NCBI GenBank assembly: GCA_020740775.1
Contig: JAHEWK010000014.1
Span: forward strand, 1,240,001-1,304,000
Source of the DNA: Ilyonectria destructans
Lineage: Eukaryota > Ascomycota > Sordariomycetes > Hypocreales > Nectriaceae
Direction of reading: 5' to 3'
Length of the DNA: 64,000 bases
Shown: positions 45,901-58,886 of the stretch, in pieces
Layout: every line of letters starts with the position of its first letter
Position numbering within the stretch: position 1 is the stretch's first letter
Program-made: the position numbers and the translations under genes
Notes under the pieces: model-generated
Told to the model about the DNA's origin: nothing
The model's input: only the letters and a program-made list of their open reading frames with translations
The model's database searches: none

Positions 45901-48900
45901 AATACCGTGTTGCCGTGGGGGGCTATCCGGGTGACCAGATTGTGTGCTCTGCAGTGGAGGTATTCTATCACTCCTCAGTTGATTAAGTCCGATCCGCAAC
46001 CGGCCGACCTTCTCCAGACCAAGCAGGGTGATTGTTGGTGATGGAGGCTGTGTCGCTTGGCCAGCTCTTATGTCACCCTTTTCCGGCTTAGAGTGGGAGG
46101 TTTATCCCGCGATCAGCATCACTCCGTCAACTTGGCTAGGCTTTTGTTAGTGGCATGGTGCTACTGCCGACACTGAGACCCGCCCGGAGCATCGCACTGC
46201 CGACGCGCTGAAGAAAGCTGGTAGCCTAAAGACCCGAGCTGCTGGTTGCTGGTCTCGGAGCAGTGGATATTTTTGGTCCGCCATCCCGAGGGAGAGGAGA
46301 GGATGCAGAGACTGCCGGTGCCGAGACGGCAATTGCAATTTGGCCAGTGTGTGAGAAAGTTGGTCTCCATGGGCAATTGGCCTTCTCGACCTCATCACAA
46401 TTCGTCCTTGTGGATAGAGATAGCGAACCCGAGACCCCTCAGACCACCTTGCGACCCATCTTCACCTGGCATTGAGGATAGACCCGTTTTGACTTGGATT
46501 GTTCATTGCCAGCCTGTATTGAGCAACAGCCACACTCGCCCCACGGGGATCTATGAGGCTACGAGGGCAGACGCCACGACTCTGGGCAAATAGCGCTTCT
46601 GGCGAGGGGGGTGTGTGTGTACCGGCTCCCTTCGTCATCAGCAAACGCGGAAGAATGATAGCCGTAAAGATACTGAAAAAGGAAAACCGGGCTCACGCCT
46701 CGTCGAGGGCCGAACCCATCAACAATCAAGCGCCACGCGCGGCGCCTCTCCGTTTCAGGTACCGTGGTCAACACTCTCCAATGGGGGCAGCTCCCGTTCC
46801 TTAGACCGACGAGCCGCCTCTCTCGTGGCGCGCACTACGGCTCTGCCCAAGGCGACCCGCGGCCGTCGTCGCTGACGGAAGAGCTGCCCAAAATTCCCGA
46901 CCGCTCTAGCGTCGGCCAAGCCTGTTGGCCTGTTGGTCAATGGAGTTCCTTCACACCCTCTTCATCTGACTGCCAGGAGCTAGGTTCCTCAGCACAGGCT
47001 GCGACTACTCATCGTAGCACGAGTTGAGTTTTTCCCAGATCTCTGGCACAGACCCTGAGCAAGATCTCGTTCCCGGCGCCCTGGTCCCCGTTCCTGCCCA
47101 CTGGGACAGCTGATGGCTCGTTAAGTCAGAGCATGGCGTCGAGTCTAGGCTTTTTCTCATGAGACTTCAGCGGAATCGCTCGGACTCGAGCACTCCAGAA
47201 TTCTTCCCACACGATGCTCTCCAACGTTTCCGGAGAATAAAACGTGCCCTAGTGAGACAAACTCACCCTCCTGGAGTGTGTACGACACGCGACCGATGTG
47301 GCCGTCCACGTCCATCACCCCATTCGTTGACCTCGTTTCCTCATCAAGCCCAAATGACGTACCCGACGCGGACGCGGCCACGCCAACTTGCTTTTTGTTG
47401 TCTCTTCATCAGCTTTGGCGTCGGGTAGGGGCAACACCCTCTAGTAAGCGGGGCCTGGTTCCCATCCCGTCTTGTGAAGCGGGACGGCGCGGACCAAACT
47501 GAAGCTTTTTTTGGCGTCTCTCTCTTCTATCCGTAACCAGCAAAACGCTTGCCAAGTCGCCTTTGCACCTCTATGATGGATAAGATCGGCACTAAATGTG
47601 TAACATGTAGCACGGGCCGAGGTGTTGACAATACGGTTCGGCGTTAAAAGGCCTGAGCTCTTGCAAACCTCGGACTACCTCTGTGTAGCAAACTTTATTG
47701 GGATCCGAGCCATGGGACGTCAATCAACTCGGGTTGTGACGTTGACTCACTTGGCTTGGAGGTTAGAGGAGGATCAATGTTGACCCCAACAGCTGCGATC
47801 ATGATCGACGAGCGGCCGATCCGCAAGGCCGTAAGTCTGGGAAATCCATGACTGTTGCATCCCGGGCCGCAGTGCAAGCGACCAGCATAACCTGTTGGCC
47901 CTTGCTCGCGGCCCATTGAGCGGCGCTGGGGTGGTTTAAGCGCAAAACGCGATAATGCAAATGGGAACCTTGACGGATTGCATCCCCAATAACAACCCAT
48001 CGAGTCATGAGTCCTCCCCTGTATTCCTCCTTATGCGCTCTGCACTATGTAGTGCATGTATGGGAGAGGAGAACCGGGACACGACCACAAATCTCTTCCC
48101 CGTCCATCCCCATGTGTTTTCCCCCGCTCACCACCCGAGGTTCCGTGCCCCGTCTCGGGCGTATCGGCCCCTCATGAAAGCCACCATCGATAGCTTGGAC
48201 AGTTGCAAGACGACCGACGCGTAGTGTTGAAAAAATCTTCAATAGACTTTCACAATGCGTCTTCCCCTCTACTCCACATCGACCTACTTACTAGCGCATT
48301 TCCGGCCCAGGTGGGGAAATATCCGCAATGCTGAGCGCGTGGGATTCGATGAGATCCTGGTTGGATCTCTAAGACATGATCAAACGCTCAGAAATGATTA
48401 TTGGAAAGTACCTTGACTTCATTCTCAGGGTGGATGGCCAGCGCCACGGCTTGGGTTAGGCCACCGGATCCTCTCCCCTTAGAGCGCCGGTGACGGGACG
48501 GCGCGCGCTCAATCACCTATTCGCCAAGATGTTCAAGTTCTTTCCCGGTGGCCAGTCGTCTGGGGGTGGGGTTGATAAGTACCAGGAAGATTCCAGTAAG
48601 TGGCGTTGCGCTGAAGCAAACACTACGCCCACGCCAATTGCTGCCTCTATTCAGGAGGTGCTTGTCTGTGAGGGGCGTAATTGACTTTGAGACACCAACG
48701 AGATCCGCCTGAGACCTGGGAGCAGCTGTTTGCAATAACGTGATCCCCGCCGTCTGCTGAGTGCCCAAAACGGATCCGGAACTGACCTGTCATTCTGCCG
48801 GAAAATCCGTATGCGGTTTTCTTAGCTTCTTATCTCGGAATGACTAGGAGAGACTCGCAATGGGGAGCCAGCGGGTACTCTGAAAGACTTTGTCTTTGCA

Positions 48901-51900
48901 TATGATGGCATTAATGGTTGGTGTGCGTTCTTGTGGTCGGTGCGTAGTCGTGGTTAGTCGCACAGAGCGGGGACAGTGAGTGGTCGAGGCGTGAGTGCGT
49001 GTCAAGCTTGCTCCAGGAGCTCATCACGAGCAGAAATATCCTCCGATGTCCAACCTCAAGGGAATGACGATCGGAGGAAAAAGAGATGGTGCTATGGTTG
49101 GCAAAGGTGAGGATAATCGATAGCGTGAGTCGTCATCAAACATGTTTGTTTGCTAAGGGAGCCGGTTCAACTTTGATCGGACGGATATCGTCGCCCGGCG
49201 ATGATCATCATTGCGTGACAGTATCGATGTTTCCTCCGCAATACGACGTAGAGTAGTGTAGTTCTCGCTCCGTCAAGATATATTAGTCCTGCAGATTGGG
49301 CTCCCAGCACCAGGGTAGAGGTAAAAGCCGCGACTAGGGTAAGGAAATGCTGCATACGAAAGGGATTCATTATGCTTGACTGCATCCAATTCTCCATACC
49401 TCTGAAGAGTGGGGTCATCTCAGTTGCCATTGCACCAACATGGGTGACTGGCGGCATTTGACGCACGCATGACTAGGCTATTGTATGTTTGCTGTCCAAG
49501 GTGACGCTTGAAAGATGACCCAGTGTGCTTGCTTTTCCTTTAGGCTAACGAATCCTTCGTAGAGGGTCTGTTGGAAACGCCGAACTTGGAGAGACCTATC
49601 AAACAGCTTCTCCTGAGAACTCAGCTGAAGGCCGAGGTAAATTGCGGACTTGAGACAGGAAAGACCGGGAGGATAGGAAGACCGCCAAGAAGTCATCGTT
49701 GAGGTTTGATGGATTTGACGAGCCGAGACTCCCGGCAATGTGGACGGGACCGCAGTGCCGGTCAAGTTTGGCTTTGGTGGAGGATTATGCTTGGTATCCT
49801 AGCGTTGGTTGTGAATGGGTAGGCCCAGGCTATGGAACTCCTACCATCAGGAAAGCTTACTAAAATGACGGGCGAATCCGAAGACAGCATGTCGCCAGTG
49901 CGCGTGCAGTAAGGTGCATATGCCATCTGCAAGCCTTGGAGTGTGTAGGTGGAGTGCGGAATCGTTGCATCGGCGTTTGCTGTTACTCAACAAGAGAATT
50001 GTGAGACGGTGGCAAACTTGAACTGGCGATTGTCTTCGCTGAACGATGCAAACTTGTCTTGTGGATAACTTCCGGTGGAAACCATGGTGTAATTATGCCA
50101 ACGTGATGGGGGCGAAGGACTGGGTGCCGGTGACTTCCGCTGACCCAGCTGTCAAGCTTAGACAAGCTTTGACTATCCAGCGATCTGAACTTTCGTACAT
50201 CACCGGCCAGCCATCTCATTCGAGTCCGCTTTCCCAGCGGTGAGCCTCTGTTCACCTACTCCTCGGGTCGGAGCGAGCATAAAAGATGCCAGGGTCCTTC
50301 GCGGCATAGTGAAGATGGTATAGTGAGGGGTGAGCCGCGGCTGGATTTCTTACACGAGGAGCCAGGGTAAGCTGCTTGAGGCAAGGATTATTCAAGGATA
50401 CGGGCGCGGCCCCCCTTGTCCGTGGGAGGCAGTCCCTGGAGAGGAGTGGACGGAACCCATCAATTAAGGCACTAGTCCTTAGTGTACCATAGAGGGGGGA
50501 GGCTTTGGCTAGGGCCCAAGCTGATAGATTGTTCCCGTTTCGGAGGGCGAGAGTGGACGCGAAAAAGCAAGAAAACCGACGGGAAAGTCACCGTAGGCAA
50601 TGGGGCGACGGGGCAATTGGCGTGGGCGTCCAGCGGGCCGGAGACGGAAGGTCAGGGTCCCTTGAAGCTTGAAGGCCAGGTGACCTGAGCCTTGCTGCAA
50701 CGGCGGAGGAATCTCTGCGGCTGGAGATATGCTCCCATGCGAGTGATGTGATGTGATGAAGTGGGTGACGAGAACGGATCTGCAAGAGGATGTCTGAAGA
50801 CACTGCTTGTGTGGAACCGCTGCCGGGGAAGGCGCCAAGAAAGTGGTGGCGGAAGGTAGGTATGTACCTTCTTGACCAACGGTAGCAGGGTGCTGATTCT
50901 AGCAAACCCGCTGGAAGGAACCAACCAACACCCACGTCCAGGCTTTAAGCACAGGGTGCCGTGACGGCCGAGGTGGGCCACCGCGGCTGGCATTTTTGCT
51001 CGTCACACAAGAACGTCAACAACGTCACAGCCGCAAAAGCACGCACAAGCACGCACAAGCACGTCGATACCCGTTGGTTCAGGCCGTTGGCTCAGGGAAG
51101 AGATAACTTGGCGGGGGTTGGTGGCGCCGCCGCGGATGGTGTTCGATGTCACATCAACCCTGTCGGCACTTCTTACAGATGGCACCGCCACGCCTCAATC
51201 CCGGTGCTTCAAGCCTCCGGCAGGTGTGTGTAAGGTGTCATCCTGATAAGCACTTTGCCTACTTGCTTGTTTGCCCTTGTAGGGAGACGACTGCAACAAG
51301 AGCAACATGATCATCGGGAGAACAGACAGGCTATGACCAACGTGGGGTTATCACCGGACGGCGCCAGCTTGTGGACATTTGACATGAGCTGCTACTTTGG
51401 CCACCCTCCCCAATGGTGCCGATTACTAGGGGAACAGTTCGTTGCGTCTACTGCGCGTTCTACGGCGATACTAGAAAGGAGGCCAACGTCTCCAACGTCC
51501 GCCAGCGGCACCATTGCGAGACTACGGCGCCGCCGTACGGTTAACATTTGGCTCGGTGGGCGACTAAGATTGTGGGCCACTGGTGGTGGTCTCGGGGGCA
51601 TACGTGGAGGAGGGCCGACGACAGGACGCGGCCGAGGGATCCGATGACGATCGCACTGGATGAGAGAGGTGATGTGCTTGTTTGAGAAGTGGTTTGCTTT
51701 GGCGAAACGAGCTGCGGAACTGCCTCTGATACCAGCTGTCTCCGATCAGTCGCATCATCTTGTGCCGTTGTCTCTCCTTCTCCGAGCCATGAGAGGCCCG
51801 TTCGCAAAGATCAAAACCCTTCTGTATGACGTTGCGAGTGTGTACACACGAGGGAGCCGGTCAATTGATTAGGCTGGATCCAAGAGCGAAGGCCTGGACT

Positions 51901-52625
51901 TGGCTGCCCCTTGAAGTCGTGTCATCCTACGTAGGAGGCTCCCTTTGGAGCTGGTCTTCGCGGGGAAAGGTTGGCTCTGCGGCCTGGGGCTTTAGGGTCG
52001 CCTGGGGCTGAGCCAGACTGTGGGTAAAAAAGGCTGAGGATAGACAGAGGCTGAGGCCACAGGGGTTGCCAAGGCCGGCCTGGATGACGAGGGATCAGAG
52101 TCAATTGGATCCTCCGACGGGATTTCTCACAATACCCGACTCATGCGGTTGCGAAAAACCTTTGTCTGTCTGTCTCCGCCACGGTCTGTGTGTTTCCCCT
52201 ACTGCAGTGGCTACAAGCGAGGATCGGGACAATGGGGCATGCAGCGCAGCGCAGAGAGCACCTGCGGGCTCCAACGCGGTGCTGAAGCGAGACGCAGGAG
52301 AGCGCATCTAGCGCTAGACTGTCTGTGTGTCTACGTCTGCACGCCAGCTCAGGAACAAGCAGCTAAGCAGGCAACTAACGGCATGGCAAAAGGGACCAGC
52401 AGAGCCAATACGAAGGGCGTGGTTCGACGGATTATCAGAGAATTGGGGGTTTTCCAGCCCCCCTTCTGCCCTCTCCCTCTCTGTCACCCCCTACCTGATG
52501 ATATCACGAGGGCGATGAATAATTGGCGGGCGGGTGGAAGATTGACGTAGATGAGCTGGGAATAATAGCTTGACACATGACACATGCCCCAAATTGAGCA
52601 AATGATCGAGAATGGTCTCGTTCTG

Positions 52626-52666
52626 GGCGGCCAGTTGGCGGCCAGTTGACGGCCAGTTGACGGCCC
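52626..52666. repeat. 11-bp minisatellite
   Basis: Units GGCGGCCAGTT, GGCGGCCAGTT, GACGGCCAGTT and a partial GACGGCCC in tandem, about 3.7 copies. Confidence 0.85.
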
Positions 52667-53217
52667 AAATAGTAGCGGCTCAGCTGTGGCCCGGCCGACT
52701 GAAATCTGGGGCTGAGTTATTGATTGCTACTGGCAGGTAGGTAATGGCCACAGCAAGTCGACGTTGGTCCAATATCGAATTACACCAGGGAGCACACCAC
52801 TGTGTTAGTGCTTGCCCTGTGCTGTGGTGGACGAGAGCAACAGGTGGTCCATGCAAGTTGCGGCGGACGGTGGCATCCAATCCGGAGGCGCATCATCGTA
52901 ACCAGTGGCCTTGGTGTTTGCTGAATTTGATGAGCTCGCTTCTGGAAGACAGAAGGGGGCATACTAAAAGCTCAAGCGCATCCGGCGCGTCTACACTGAG
53001 GGTGATGCGCAGAAGAGCGCAGCACATATGCAATGGACGAGTCCCTATGGCTGGCGGGCAGCAGCCCAAATTTGCCCATCCGCTGTGGTTCTCCCACTCA
53101 CAGCGCCCCGTAGCAACCCCGACAGCACCACCAACGCAAGTCACCCAACCTCTGTGCACACCCCGCAGCTCGGTGACCTTGCGTGGCCCATCGCCGAGCA
53201 AGGGGCGCACAACTGGC

Positions 53218-53258
53218 CGTGTCTGTGTCTGCGTCTGTGTCTGTGTCTGTCTGTGCAA
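53218..53258. repeat. (GTGTCT)n microsatellite
   Basis: Six or seven hexanucleotide units with one GCGTCT variant. It produces an Asp/Thr repeat in antisense ORFs that I reject. Confidence 0.75.
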
Positions 53259-54378
53259 GTGCAAGTGCCTCTCGGCCGTCGCCCTCCGCGGATCGAGTTA
53301 GCCCCCTCTCCCAGGGCTGCTGTTGCTGGGGAGGGACCGGACAGAGTTGACGGCGAGTCGTCGCCGGGTCTGAACGAGTTCTGGGAGCGAAAGGGGTCCA
53401 TCTCCCCATCCCTGCCGCTGGCCGGGTTCCTGGGCCCCAGGCCTGTCCATGGCTTCTCCCCGGGCTATCGCGCTAGGCATGGGCCCCTGGAACTAGCTTC
53501 TGGAGCCAGTCGCGTTCCCCACTGGAAAAGTCGTTGGTTAGTGAGGCGTGCCGCCAGAAAGGAGGCCCCCCCCGCTGAGACCACACGCCCACGCCCACAC
53601 CCGTCACCCGTCACCCGTCACAGTCGCCCACCATGATCCCGTCTTGTCGTCACCCACAGACACCCACACCAGCTCCCTAACCCCCTGACCTTGCCCTTGT
53701 CTGTCGCCCTGGGTGAAGCTGTCCGGGTCGAGGAAGAGGAAGCAGTGCATTAGCATCAGTGGGGACGACGTGGGGAGTGCGACTATCCACTGTAAAGCTG
53801 CTCTCCGGCTGCCCTCTTGAGGCGTCCTTGGGGCGTCCTTTTGGGGGGAAAGACGCCCTGGGATGGCTTCTGGGGGGCCTGGCGTCGGATCCACTGACGA
53901 AAGAGTGGGTGTGGCCACTGACCCAAGACCAGAGCCACAGCAATCAAGGCCGTAGAGCAGAGGGCAAGGTGATAACACCACCGCTCCCCAGACCCGACGT
54001 CGCGTAGGGCATCTCCTCTCCTCTCTTTCCCTCGTCTCTAATCCTCCTCGAGTGTGAATTATCTCCCAGCCTTGCTCCCCGCCTGTACAACAGCCAACAA
54101 TCACCTTCGCATACTAGTTCCGCCATTCGCTCTAGAGTCTCGTCTTCGCTGACTAGTCCACTCGTCGACCCGGGCATTCCATCCGGACTCTCCTTTTCTC
54201 CATACCTTGACTCAGCGCTACCTTACACGCGACGACCCCCCGACCGTCCTCGATCGACAACGCAAGACGTCCCAAGGCAATCCCTTCGATCCGATCTTAC
54301 TGTGGTTCATTCCTTTCGCATACGCATCAACAACAACCCCGGTTGAGTTGTTCCTCTCAGTCTCTGCCAAAAGAAAAG

Positions 54379-54878
54379 GTAAGCGCTACTCAGATACACT
54401 ACCAACTCCTCCACTGTACGCATGTACGCACGTCTACCCCGGTGCACGCACCACACGCACGCACGAAAATCATCTACGTGAGACGGGGGACGAGGACAGG
54501 CCACCGGCTGTTTAGTCAATTCATCTCGTCTCAAGTTGACTCGAGGCGAATTGGGTCCGCGAGTTTGGCGGAGGCAGTCGTCATTTAGCTGGCGTCATAG
54601 GGAAGGGAGCGATCGACTACAGGGCACAGGGCTTAACATTTGCCCCAACGCCGCCCGTGCAGCGCCTGCAACGGCCCTGCCCCCGCCCGCTGTAACGCTG
54701 AACTGCTGCGGCTTGCCTCGCCACGGCCGCGCTGGGCATTCCTGGGCAGCTGCCCACAGGACTTTAAGTCCACCCAACGCCTTCTCCCTTCATTCCATGA
54801 CGTTTTCCCTGTTGTATCCAAACAATAACCGCAAAACATTGAAAATTCGCGCTCACAGACACTGACATCTCTTGCCAG
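54379..54878 (+). promoter_or_regulatory. Possible 5' UTR intron of the Ras GEF gene
   Basis: A good donor (AAAAG|GTAAGCG at 54379) and a later CTGAC branch with CTTGCCAG acceptor (ending 54878) lie in the long leader upstream of the ATG at 55181. Together they could define a 500-nt leader intron. Nearer acceptors are possible. Transcript data would be needed to confirm it. Confidence 0.3.
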
Positions 54879-55180
54879 CCAATCGATTGCTCCTACGGCA
54901 AGCCCTGGTTTCACTTTGCTTGGGACATCCCGATCTCGAATTCGCGACTGTCACCACCTTCAGTCTTCATCTTGATTCTCGGCTTACACAGTATTCCCGT
55001 TGCCCCTCACCCACCAACTGATTCCGCCAAAGGCCTATTCTCAGTCCACTACTCTTGGATACGACGACACGATTAGTTTTTGGGACAATTGAGAGAGCCT
55101 CGCTTGGGTGGTTGTAACAACCCGCCTGCCTGGCTATCCACCGATGATCTAAACGACGCCGTCAGACTGCGGCAATCGCG

Positions 55181-58100
55181 ATGCTGAGTACTCAATCGAT
55201 GCGAGCTAGCCTCCAGGTGGCTCCCCTATCATTTGCGAAGGTTCACACCGAATCGACTGGAGATGGATCAGCAACGACCGACTTGGACACGAACCCTTAC
55301 TCGCAATCACACATGACGCCTCCGGCAACTCCCAATGGCTCGCAGGAAGACCTCTCACCACAATATCTGGCTCCTCCAGTGTTCCACAACTTTCTGCGAG
55401 CCTTCTATCCTTTCAACCCTAGCTATGCCATGTCCGACACGAGCGTAACGCTCCCGCTCAATGAAGGAGACGTTATTCTGGTACACTCTATCCACACCAA
55501 CGGCTGGGCCGACGGGACTTTGCTCGTTTCCGGTGCCCGAGGATGGCTCCCCACAAACTACTGCGAAGCTTACGAGCCCGACGACATGTGCAGTCTACTC
55601 AAAGCTCTATTGAACTTCTGGGACTTGCTGCGGAGTACCACTGTCAATGACAGGGAAATCTTCGGCAATCAAGAGTTCATGAAGGGCATCATCGCCGGCG
55701 TGCGGTTCCTATTGGTGAGTCGACGCGGAGGGTTTGGGCTATTTGACCATGTGGAGGAGCTAATGTTTTCAATAGGAACGGACGAACTGCTTAAACCGGG
55801 AATCCTCATTCATTCAGCGAAACGATATCCTCCGCAAGTGCCGCAAGTCGTTGCTCTCGGAACTGTCATCGCTGGTCAAGTCGGCCAAGCGGCTACAAGA
55901 ATCACAACGGCCAGTACCAACTCCCGTGGAAGACGTCAATGACATCGTCGACGAGATGATCCTCAAGGCGTTTCGGATCGTAACGAAGGGTGTTCGGTTC
56001 TACGACGTGCTGGACGAAGACCGCCGGGCCCGCGCACCAGCCACTGTCACCGTCATGGCTACAGTGCTCGAGGAGTCCTACGTGCCCCCAACGCCGCCGG
56101 CAGACCAGTCAACATTCGACCATCAAGCCCCACGCTCAGTAAATGACACGGACTCTCAAGCGGCAACGAGCGTAGCAACCTCAGAGTCCAGTGAGAGCAC
56201 TCAAACGACAATGGCCATTTTCAACCGGAGGCTGTCCTCCCTGGGCTTGCCCACAGGCCCAAGCTCCCACCGGCTGTCGCAGGCCAGCTTGGTCCAAGCT
56301 CACCGCTTGTCCGCATCCATCTCCCACAGAGTTTCGCTAGCTGGCCCTTCACCTCTATCGCGTGCCCATCACCTCGTCTCGGAGCGCCTGAACCGAACCC
56401 ACGATACCTTCCTCTCGCATCTCGGCTCCTTCATCGGCCGCCTGCATCTCCAGTCGCAGTCTCGCCCCGAACTAGCCTCTGCTATCAAGCAATCCGCCCT
56501 CTCTGGTGGCGAGCTCCTGGCTGTGGTCGACGGCGTCTATGAGCACATCAACTCGAGCTCCGAAGTCCTGGCGATGGCGCGTGCGACCATGTTCGAACGT
56601 ATCCAGGACCTCGTCTTCTCCGCCCGCGACACCCTTGCAAACGCCGAGTCTGAAGAGGCCGATGTGATTATGCCCCAGGACAACAGCATCCTCCTGACCT
56701 CGGCCACTGGCTGTGTCAGGGCCGCTGGTGACTGCGTCGCCAAGGCCAAGGTCGCCATTGAGCGTATCGGTGACTTCGAGTTCGAATTGGAGAGCAGCAG
56801 CCTCGGTATCGACCTCAGCATCCTCGATATCGCACCGGAGGAGAGGGCCAGGACTCCCGTTTCTGAGCCTTCCAGCAACCCCAGCGTTGTCGAGGAGTCA
56901 CACCGGAGCTCTTCTGGCTCATCCACCGTCGCTCCTCGACGATTGACGCTCACTGGCGTCGACAAGCCTCTTCCCGAAGTTCCTCAGGACGCCACCACCC
57001 CGACTGAGGAACAGACACCCCAGAACCCTTCTCCCGCCTCGTCCCGACCCTCGTCAGCAATTGACGACAACCTCTCCAGCATGGCCTCTTCCATCTCCTC
57101 GCTCCGACCCTCGCTTCCTCCTCTACCTAAGCTATCTACCACCCTCCTTCCCAGCGAGGACTACAGCCCTGTCGACAACCACGACAGCGATTTCGCCTCC
57201 ACTTCCCGATTCGATAGCATGGTTGCCTCTAGCGCTGGCAGTAGCGCCACATATCTTAGCCGGGACTCCGAGTCCAGCATCCTTTCTCAGTCCTCCACCC
57301 GGGCTACTACCCCCGATCACACCCTGGCCCCCAGGAATCAGCCTTCAATGTCCGAGCTGAGCACTACTGACAGCTCTTCCCACGCCGAGGAAGTTGACGA
57401 AGTTGAGTCTAGGCTCATGGAGAAGACATTTGCTCACGAGCTCATGTTCAACAAGGAAGGTCTGGTGACTGGTGGCTCCATTCAGGCATTGGTCGAGCGT
57501 CTCACCACCCACGAGTCCACCCCCGACGCCATGTTCGTCTCAACCTTCTATCTTACCTTCCGACTTTTCTGCACCCCAGTGCGCTTGGCTGAGGCTCTCA
57601 TCGAGCGCTTCGACTACGTTAGCGAGTCTCCTCACATGACCGGGCCCGTGCGATTGAGAGTGTACAATGCATTCAAAGGATGGCTGGAGTCTCACTGGAG
57701 GGACGAGACCGATCGCGATGCCCTCGACCTTATCATGCCATTTTCCGAAATCAAGCTTGCCTCTGTCCTCCCTTCAGCTGGCCGACGACTCTTGGAGCTT
57801 GCTCAGCGAGTTTCTGGAGACGGCTCCCTGGTCCCCCGTCTTGTGTCTTCTATGGGCAAGACTAACACCTCCATTGCTCAATATGTCCCCGCCGACACTC
57901 CCCTTCCTCAGCTGGCTGTCTCTAACCGCCAGATCAACTTGCTCGCCTCATTCAAGAGCGGGACTAGCTCCCCAACCATTCTCGACTTCGATCCTGTGGA
58001 GCTCGCCCGCCAGTTGACTATTAAGCAGATGAACATCTTCTGCTCGATCATCCCCGAGGAGCTCCTGGGTTCCCAGTGGATGAAAAAGGGGGGCGTTTCC

Positions 58101-58886
58101 GCTCCCAACGTGAAGGCTATGTCGTCCTTGTCCACTGATCTCTCCAACCTCGTGGCCGAGACCATCCTCCAACACCCCGAGATCAAGAAGCGCGCTGCCG
58201 TCATCAAGCAGTGGATCAAGATCGCCCACCAGTGCCTCGAGCTCCACAACTACGATGGCCTAATGGCTATCATCTGCAGCTTGAACAGCAGCACCATTAG
58301 CCGGCTCCGCAAGACTTGGGACGCCGTGTCTGCCAGGCGTAAGGAGATGCTCCGAACCCTCCAGGCTCTCGTGGAGCCTTCCCAGAACAACAAGGTCCTC
58401 CGCACCCGCCTCCATGACCACGTTCCTCCTTGCCTGCCTTTCCTTGGCATGTACCTCACCGACTTGACCTTTGTCGACATTGGAAACCCCGCCACGAAGC
58501 AAATGGCCCTTGGCAATGAGTCTGAAGAGGATGGCTCCAATGGCATCACTGTCATCAACTTCGACAAGCACACGCGCACGGCCAAGATCATTGGCGAGCT
58601 CCAGCGCTTCCAGATTCCTTACCGTCTGACTGAGATTCCTGATATGCAGGACTGGATGACGGAGCAGATCAGGCGAGTTCGAGAGGGCGACCAGGGCAAT
58701 GTCCAGGTCACCTACTACCGCAAGAGTCTTCTCCTTGAGCCCCGAGAGACAGCTCTCCGTATCCCTACCGAGCCCCAACCTACTTCCCTCGGTGCTATTT
58801 CGAATGCGAGCCGCACCGACCTCTTTGCCTGGATGTCCCGAGATCGAGGCAACCCAACACCTACACCTACACCGGCGCAAGTGTAG
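55181..58886 (+). CDS. CDC25: Ras guanine-nucleotide exchange factor, CDC25 type (SH3, RasGEF-N, RasGEF)
   Basis: Activates Ras by GDP/GTP exchange at membranes, upstream of cAMP and MAPK signalling. Two exons, 55181-55714 and 55776-58886, with an intron of 61 nt (donor GTGAGT, branch CTAAT, acceptor AATAG), give 1214 aa. An SH3 domain lies at about residues 70-131 (RAFYPFNP, NEGDVI, NGWADG, GWLPTNYCEAY). A long Ser/Thr/Pro-rich linker follows, with a helical stretch near 370-520. RasGEF-N covers about 735-860 (LMFNKEGLVTGGSIQALVERL, FYLTFRLFCTPVRLAEALIE). The catalytic RasGEF domain covers about 915-1150 (DPVELARQLTIKQMNIFCSI, HPEIKKRAAVIKQWIKIA, NYDGLMAIICSLNSSTISRL, the CLPFLGMYLTDLTFVDIGN block). 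This is the usual order for fungal Cdc25 proteins. Start taken at the first Met of the open frame, upstream of the SH3. Intact, with strong GC-biased codon use. Confidence 0.93.

Larger units (their letters stand above)
45001..55180. other. Gene-poor region, right part, ending in the Ras GEF promoter and leader
   Basis: No gene supported. ORFs such as 47157-47381, 49167-49466 and 49478-49765 (minus) and 52744-53301 (plus) lack motifs. Repeats are an 11-bp minisatellite at 52626-52666 and a GTGTCT run at 53218-53258. From about 53.9 kb the sequence is pyrimidine-rich and looks like a long promoter/5' UTR for the gene at 55181. Confidence 0.45.
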
